Assembly (NCBI GenBank): GCA_009809945.1
Contig: WTPW01002475.1
Span: forward strand, 5,228-69,227
Source: Gigaspora margarita
Lineage: Eukaryota > Glomeromycota > Glomeromycetes > Diversisporales > Gigasporaceae
DNA: 64,000 bases
Direction of reading: 5' to 3'
Shown here: positions 57,720 to 64,000 of the stretch, in pieces
Layout: each line of letters starts with the position of its first letter
Numbering within the stretch: position 1 is the first letter of the stretch
Notes under the pieces: generated by a model
What the model was told of the DNA's origin: nothing
Database searches by the model: none
Seen by the model: the letters and a program-made list of their open reading frames with translations, nothing else
Translations under genes and position numbers: made by a program

Positions 57720-59220
57720 AAACGATGTTAAGTACAATTATTATTGATAATAAAATAGCTGAAATGAAATAATGAAAGAATTACTGGATAAAGAAAATAT
57801 GTGAAATTAAGCAACAATATATTATTATCTTAATTATAAAATATAATAATGTAGATAAGTTTTATTTCTGAAATTTTTAGTTCTAAAATGTACATCTGGT
57901 TTGGGCGTGACTGTCATAGAACGATTACGAATTTATGACGATCCTATTATGTATACCAGGAACGTAGTGCATGGTTATGTGGTGTGTGAAGTGTTCTGTA
58001 CAAATCTGAGCATCTTATTGGTTTATTATTCCTTGTGACTCTGTGTATCACCCTGAACAATACTATAAATATACTTACCTTGTCAAAGTTATCTAATCGC
58101 AGATCTATGCCGCAAACTTAACACCCGTTTCAAGTATGAGTGGCTTCGCTCCTATATATGGCTCGATTTCTTCGAGTAAAAATTAATAAACAATCTTAAA
58201 ATTAAAATAAACTTAGCCACTATAATATGGCTAGGTATAAACTATAGTATTAACTGGTTTTTCCCTGCCCTGCCGTCATCCTGCTTTCACTGTGATTGTC
58301 ACCATGCCGAGGCCTTCCTGCTTAGCTCCCTTTTCGATCTGTTGACCTTGCTATCAACTTGAATTGATTGATCCCTATATGGAAATATTTGCTCATTGTA
58401 TGTTGCACACTGTGTGACAATTGAATAATACCTAATTCAAAGAGAATGCTTCGAGAAAAATAAAAAATATATATGTATAAATAATGATAATAATACTTAT
58501 CGATTTGTATTATGTTTCAGGTTCGAATGTTTTGTTATTTCGTATTTTGATGTGTTTTGATAATCAGAGTTAGAGAGCATAGTATAAGTAAATTAATTAT
58601 GTAATTGATGTATTCAATCGAATCAAATACATAATATATAAAGGAAAAAATTTAGCTATTTCACTTTCGACTTAAATAAATACCAGTAATAAACATAAAT
58701 TTCGCGTTAATTGTTAAAGTGATGGAGCGATTCTACTATTTATTTAAATTATGCTCATGTTTGATACTAACAATGATATTTGGCCAATATTAATTTGGAA
58801 ATTTTGACATAATACTTAACTTTATTACTGTATTATTGTAACTTTATTATTATAACGTGACCAAATAAGATCTTTTCCAACTTATTAAAACATTCTAAAA
58901 ACGTGTTTGACTTATCAATACTATATTGATAAAAATAGATAAGCCAAGATCGATGATTTATTAATTAAAATAGATTTGGTCATTGGCATTGCATACCATA
59001 TCGAGTAAAAGAAAGAGAAAAACTTGTAACTATTATCCAGAGTAATTTTTGTACCACAAAATTGTGTTATGAAATATATAAAAAGGCTGCATTCAATGAA
59101 TAAGAAAAGTATTGTCCTACCGGAATAAAATTTTTGATCGACCTAATTAAGGCTTTACTATCACAAACTTTTAATTTTCTTTAAACATACACGTTTCAGC
59201 TTAAACCTTATCATGGTCAT
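57720..59220. other. spacer before the Helitron
   Basis: Mostly unique AT-rich sequence with a more GC-balanced patch at 58260-58350. No gene, RNA or repeat is recognised. Confidence 0.35.
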
Positions 59221-61586
59221 TGTAAAAACTAGGGTGAAGCTAGAAAGAGAAAGAATCGTGAACAAATGGCATCTCGATATAAAAATTCTCAGTTTCGAGA
59301 ATCACAAATTACTGCTCGAAAAAAAAAAGAATTCAGACTAGACTTGCAAGGGATAATCAAGCAGAAAACCTGGGCATCCCTTTGCGTATTATGGAGATAG
59401 ATGAAGATTTTGAAAAAATACATCAAAAATATGCTACATGGCCTCAACCTATAAAAGAAGAAATAGCTATACATGCATTAGCTGAATTTAGAGATAATAT
59501 AGATCTTAATAACTTACGAGAATTACCATGTGCTATTTGCTCAGGGCTTTACAGTTATAAACATTATAAAGAAATTTCTGTACAAAATATTGATCTTTCT
59601 CTAATTAAAGCTCCAATAGAACTTACTGACCCATCATTTGAAATTAATTTTGATTATGACCATCCTTATATTAATGCTAGTGGGCTGAATGTTCTTCTTG
59701 ATCATTCTGGTTTTGTATATTTACCTGAATTTCAAGGCATTTCTGATAACCCCTTTAACTTACGAATTTGCAATTTTTGCCTTGGATATTTACAAAAACA
59801 TAAAATGCCACCATTATCATTGGCCAATAACATGTGGATTGGACCCACTCCACCATGTCTTCAAGGCCTAACAATCCTAGAACAACTTTTGATTTCTCCT
59901 GGATACCCATGTATGAATCTTATACAGCTAACAAATAGAAAACATACACATCATAAACTCAGAGGGCATGTTGTAACATTATCTCAAAATCCAGTATCAT
60001 TAATAGATGTATTACTCTTGCCAATGTACCAGCTTTGTGAATACATAAAAGTGGTATTTGTTGGAAAAGGGACACCTACTCATCATCATCTTAAAAAAGT
60101 TCTTCAAGTTCGAAAAAGTAGAGTATCAAGAGCTCTTCTATGGTTATTTGCACATAACAAGTTATTCAAGGATAATTTTAAGCTTGATCAAAATGCATTG
60201 AATAACTTGACAGAAGCTAAAATTTCTGAAGCATTGACTCTAACAACAACTATAATAAATATTGATTCACAGGAAACTGAGCATTATACAGGTTATGCTC
60301 ATGATCCTTCATCAATTTATCAAGAATCTGATAGTGAAAGTGAAAATGAAGATGAGAATGAAGAAATGCTTAATGTTAATAAATTTGATTATAACCTTGC
60401 TAATAATAATTCAATATGTACTGCAAATGAACTCAGACCTTCTGGTATAATGAATGTTAATAATGTATTAGTTACTAAAAGAGAGCTTACTTTGCTCTCT
60501 TTTCAAAAGCTTATTGACAAATCAAATTGTAATTCTAAAGATCAACTATTTACAAACAATATCATAAATGAAATAAGTTCCAATTCCAAACAATCACACA
60601 TATTAATGGTACCTCATGGTAATAAACCTCTAAATGAATATGAAGATTCAATACTTTTTCCTGCTGGATTTCCAGTTCTCTACCCATATGGTGTTGGAGG
60701 TCATGTGGGACAATTATTTAAAGTATTATTGAATAAATATGCTAATCATCTTATGCATCATAAAGATCCAAAATTTAGACAGCATAGATCATTTTCTTTT
60801 GTTCTCTTCAATGTTTTGCAACAGCGAGAAGTATCTGCAGAATCTTATAACTTAACAAGAAACAATAATTTTAATCGATCAGCAGAATTAATATCTTCAC
60901 TCAGGCCTGAAGATATTAGCTTGGCTATTAAACAAGAACAAAACAAACAGCCTATTAATAATCCTGCAATTGTTGAGTTACTTAAAAATGTTAACTCTGC
61001 TGGTTCTAAGTTAATGGCATCTCACCAATCACGTGCACGTATGTGTAATGAAATACGTGCAATTATTATGCGAGATGGAACACCATCATTATTTATAACA
61101 ATAAATCCTGCTGATCTCCATAGCCCCATTGTTATGATGTTTGCTGAAAATGAAATAGATCCTGAAAAGCTTGATTCTAACAATTTTCCAAAAGCTTCTG
61201 AAAGAGCACGGCTTGCACATTTAGATCCAACAGCTGTAGCTAAATATTATGATATTATTATTCGCACAATAATAGATACTTTAATTGGGTATAAAAAAGA
61301 TAATAGTGGTATATTTGGGTCAGTAAAAAACTATTATGGTGTTGTAGAATACCAAGATCGTGGTACTCCACATTGTCATATGCTTATTTGGCTTCATGGA
61401 GTTCTTGACCCAATCTTGTTACGCCAAAAATTAAAAAATGATAATGAATTTGGCAAACGCCTTTTATATTATATTAGTAATATTGTTAAAGAAGATATTA
61501 GTTATCTTCTTAAAGAAAATGAACTTTTAACTGATGATATGGTTAAAGCTGAATGTATAGCACCTAAAACAATTATTGAAAAATGA
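59221..61586 (+). pseudogene. Helitron RepHel, N-terminal and Rep part
   Basis: Coding begins before the longest frame. MASRYKNSQFRESQITARKK from ATG 59266 is joined, by a frameshift in the A-run at 59321-59330, to IQTRLARDNQAENLGIPLRI and the frame open from 59382. The first third (PCAICSGLY, ICNFCLGYL with paired Cys, MWIGPTPPCLQGLTILEQLL) matches the DUF6570-like region common in Helitron proteins. An acidic linker follows near residues 315-330. The Rep domain (SRARMCNEIRAIIMRDGTPS, LFITINPADLHSP) ends with EYQDRGTPHCHMLIWLHG, the HUH motif (His about 664 and 666 of the 59382 frame). TGA at 61584-61586 ends the frame, but the next codons continue it. Confidence 0.88.
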
Positions 61587-62198
61587 ATGCATCCATCGTT
61601 TCTACCTATACCTGATCCTAGTTCACTTGACTTCAAAGAAAAATTGCATCTAGACTTACTTGCTATTTGTAAATGTACACTTTTTCATCACTGCACTCAT
61701 ACCTGCAAGAAATTTAATCGTGGTTTACAAAAACATTGCCGATTTGATTTTTCAAGAGAGCTTGTTGATCCACCTGGCATGATTTTTCCTGAACAGGGCA
61801 TTATTGCAGTTCAACGGACAAGTGCTTATTTTAACAACCACAATCCATATATAACAGCTGCATGTAGAGGAAATAATGATAACAAATTTATATCTTCACG
61901 AAAACTTGCTCTGGCTTATATTTATTATATTACTGATTATATTACTAAATCTGATATTAGCACACACAGTTCTTTCTTAATGTGTGCTTCTACTTTGGAA
62001 ACTTTTTTAGCAAAAAAATCTAATGAAATTTCATATGACTTTGTAAATAGATCATGCAAGCTTGTAACAAAATGTCTTAATAAAATAGGTAGAAATATGG
62101 AACTCACAAGCCCTCAAGTTTGTGCATATTTATTAAACATTTGTGATCATTATACTCCGTATCTATTCATCTTCAGACATTTGAAAGTTTTCTTATAA
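61587..62198 (+). pseudogene. Helitron RepHel, catalytic-tyrosine part
   Basis: Directly in frame after the TGA at 61584: MHPSFLPIPDPSS, then CTLFHHCTHTCKKFNRGLQK with Cys/His spacing. The motif YYITDYITKSDIS carries two tyrosines four apart (near 61926 and 61938), as in the Helitron nicking site. The frame runs on to LTSPQVCAYLLNICDHYTPY and is then shifted near 62160; the correct continuation, HLQTFESFLIKEY, is in another frame. Most likely one base of the stop is a recent change, since the surrounding protein is well kept. Confidence 0.85.
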
Positions 62199-62694
62199 AA
62201 GAATATACAAGTATTTATCAGATTTATAATAATATTAATGAAACAAATAATGAATCAAATGAAGAGTTAAGTTCAGATGAAGAACAAGACCACAACTTGA
62301 CACCTGAATCATTTCTTATATCATCTTATAATGGTAATTTGACAGCTTTAAATCTTAGAATTGACTATCAATTTCGAGGCAAATCATTACAAAATATTTG
62401 CCTTTATGACTATGCTTCTATTATTCAAAAAACACCTATAAATTCTTATGAACTTTCAATGCTATCAAGCCAATGCTCAAGAGAAAACAAATCATATGTT
62501 GATCGTTTTCTTTTTCATGGAGGTGAAGATAATTATAATAATATTTATAAATCTTATGATGTTCATCCTCAGTGCAAAACACATATACAACTATATTGGA
62601 AATGAGGGTCTGAGAAAGTGTAGTTTTATGTGGTAAAGGAATACCTAGAAAAGATGATACAGAAAATTCTGAATGATAATGTCTATGTATTCTT
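62166..62694 (+). pseudogene. Helitron RepHel, linker part
   Basis: After the frameshift the sequence reads IHLQTFESFLIKEYTSIYQI and an acidic Asn/Glu-rich stretch, then LTPESFLISSYNGNLTALNL. It goes on through VDRFLFHGGEDNYNNIYKSY to HIQLYWK and TGA near 62604. NEGLRKCSFMW continues in a second frame to about 62634. At least two frameshifts lie between 62595 and 62695. Confidence 0.8.
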
Positions 62695-64000
62695 ATGTTA
62701 TTTGAGCCTTGGAAATCTGTTCAAGACCTTCGAGAAAATTCTGATTCTTGGGCAACAGCATGTCAAGCATTTTTAAATAGCTCTTGTTTATCACAACGTC
62801 TAAGATCTATAATTTATAATATAGATTTACTTCATAGATGTTCAGAAGAAACAGCACTTGATCGAGAACTTCGTCAAAATGCATCAAAAAATTCTATATT
62901 TGCAAAAGCTTGTCGTATAGACCGCTCTGTTCCTGGATATAATGATAATGATGAGCTATCTCTTTCTGATAATGATGATTTGCTAATAGATAGTACTCTA
63001 AATAAAAGTGTATCAAGTTTTGATCCTGAATTTATTATTAGATCAGGTTTAAAGGATCTCAAAATGGTTGATGCTACTATGAATTTTTTACATATTCGAG
63101 GCAGATTTCTTCAAAAAAATCTTGCATTTAACAAAATAAGTTCATTAAATAATCTTAATTCAGAAACAATACGTCCATATAATGCTTATGATACTGATCT
63201 ACTTAAAAATTGGCAGACTACTATTTCTTCAAGAAAAACAATATTCTATCATAGTAATAATTCTGATCTTGAAACTGATACATCACTTGATGCTTATATA
63301 AGTCTTTTCTGTAATATTAATAAAAATGTATCTTTAAATATTACACCTATAATAGAAGATACTGACTCTTTAGAACAATTTGCATCTGACTTAAATGATG
63401 AACAAAAAAAAGCTTATTTTCTTTTTTGTAATCATCACAAACAAAATAATCAAACAAATGATTCAAAACTATCCCAATTACTACTTTTTCTGACTGATTC
63501 AGGTGGAACTGGTAAATCTAAAGTTATCCATGCAATTTACTCTTATTTTGAGTATACTTTACAACGTGACACTCTTATCATTTTAGCTCCTACTGGAAAT
63601 GCAGCAACAAACATATGTGGATATACTATACATTCTGCATGTGGATTTAATTTTGGTGAGTATGAAAATAAACAATAAAATTTGGCAGCAGAGTCCTTAC
63701 GACAACTTCAAGAATACTGGTCTAAAATAGAGTATGCTATTTTGGATGAAATCTCTATGGTTGGACAAAACCTTCTAGCACAATTTCATAATTTTCTAAA
63801 GAAAATCAAAGTGACTGATGATTCTACTCCATTTGCTGGAATAAATATATTATTGTCCAGAGATTTTATGCAATTACCACCTGTTTTAGATACAGCATTA
63901 TATATGCCAGATAAAATTACACGATTGTCTAATTTTCAAACCTTATCTACAAAACGAAACCAGAATGTTAACCCTTTATCAATTGGCCATCAAACTGTTA
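62695..64000 (+). pseudogene. Helitron RepHel, PIF1-like helicase part (runs off end)
   Basis: LFEPWKSVQDLRENSDSWAT and NASKNSIFAKACRIDRSVPG lead to the helicase. DLNDEQKKAYFLFCNHHK is motif Q-like; TDSGGTGKSKVI near 63497-63523 is Walker A; ILAPTGNAATNI is motif Ia. A TAA at 63676-63678 interrupts. The frame goes on with YAILDEISMVGQNLLAQF (Walker B, DE) and SRDFMQLPPV, where the usual GD is RD. The C-terminal motifs lie beyond the window. The role in an active element would be rolling-circle strand separation; this copy is broken. Confidence 0.88.

Overview
The window looks like a nuclear contig from an arbuscular mycorrhizal fungus (Glomeromycotina, most like Rhizophagus; inference). It is very AT-rich. 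Its genes have short GT-AG introns. It carries a secreted, membrane-anchored Kelch family in several copies, a fungal cytochrome P450 relic, and decayed Helitron, hAT and LTR elements. Only two genes look intact: the paralogous Kelch genes at 1673-3343 and 20212-21875. Nearly everything else is transposon-derived, broken or foldback DNA. There are 789 assembly Ns at 32396-33184. || Layout. 1-1130: tandem foldback repeats, then a small hAT-type MITE. 1673-4700: Kelch gene 1 and a 3' flank that recurs at 29507-30700. 4829-8530: small TIR elements and degenerate repeats. 8530-9340: tandem exon-like units and an Asn/Asp/Ser-rich stretch. 9380-14390: a 5-kb candidate hAT element with an 8-bp target duplication; it has swallowed a 1.9-kb palindrome and two further hAT MITEs. 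14640-24718: duplicated Kelch region with pseudogenes 2, 3 and 5 and intact gene 4. 26175-28763: P450 pseudogene with a 733-bp foldback element in one intron. 34898-36575: long non-coding hAT-like element. 37166-39560: hAT transposase pseudogene on the minus strand. 40270-44538: a hAT MITE, a 1.5-kb palindrome made of smaller palindromes, and a 1.8-kb TIR element. 44955-54720: an unassigned transposon protein gene (minus strand) opened by nested insertions: a TIR element, inside it a palindrome, inside that a non-autonomous LTR retrotransposon, plus a separate 1.8-kb Mutator-like palindrome. 55721-56890: Helitron helicase fragment (minus). 59221-64000: most of a second Helitron (plus), broken by stops and frameshifts and running off the end. 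|| The main biological signal lies in the non-coding elements. Seven insertions have perfect 8-bp target duplications. Most of them are built almost wholly from one short motif repeated in both orientations (GGTGCACC, AAATGACC, TTGTCCAAA, AATTTGTATTAA, TGTTCTCA or CAAATC), as expected if each family amplifies its own transposase-binding site. Separately, a core of about 16 bp (AAGTAAACTTGTTCAG) recurs in three otherwise unrelated palindromic families. A GTCTC-loop-GAGAC hairpin links the P450-intron foldback to the palindrome at 11078-12969. All calls come from reading the sequence; no alignment or database search was run.
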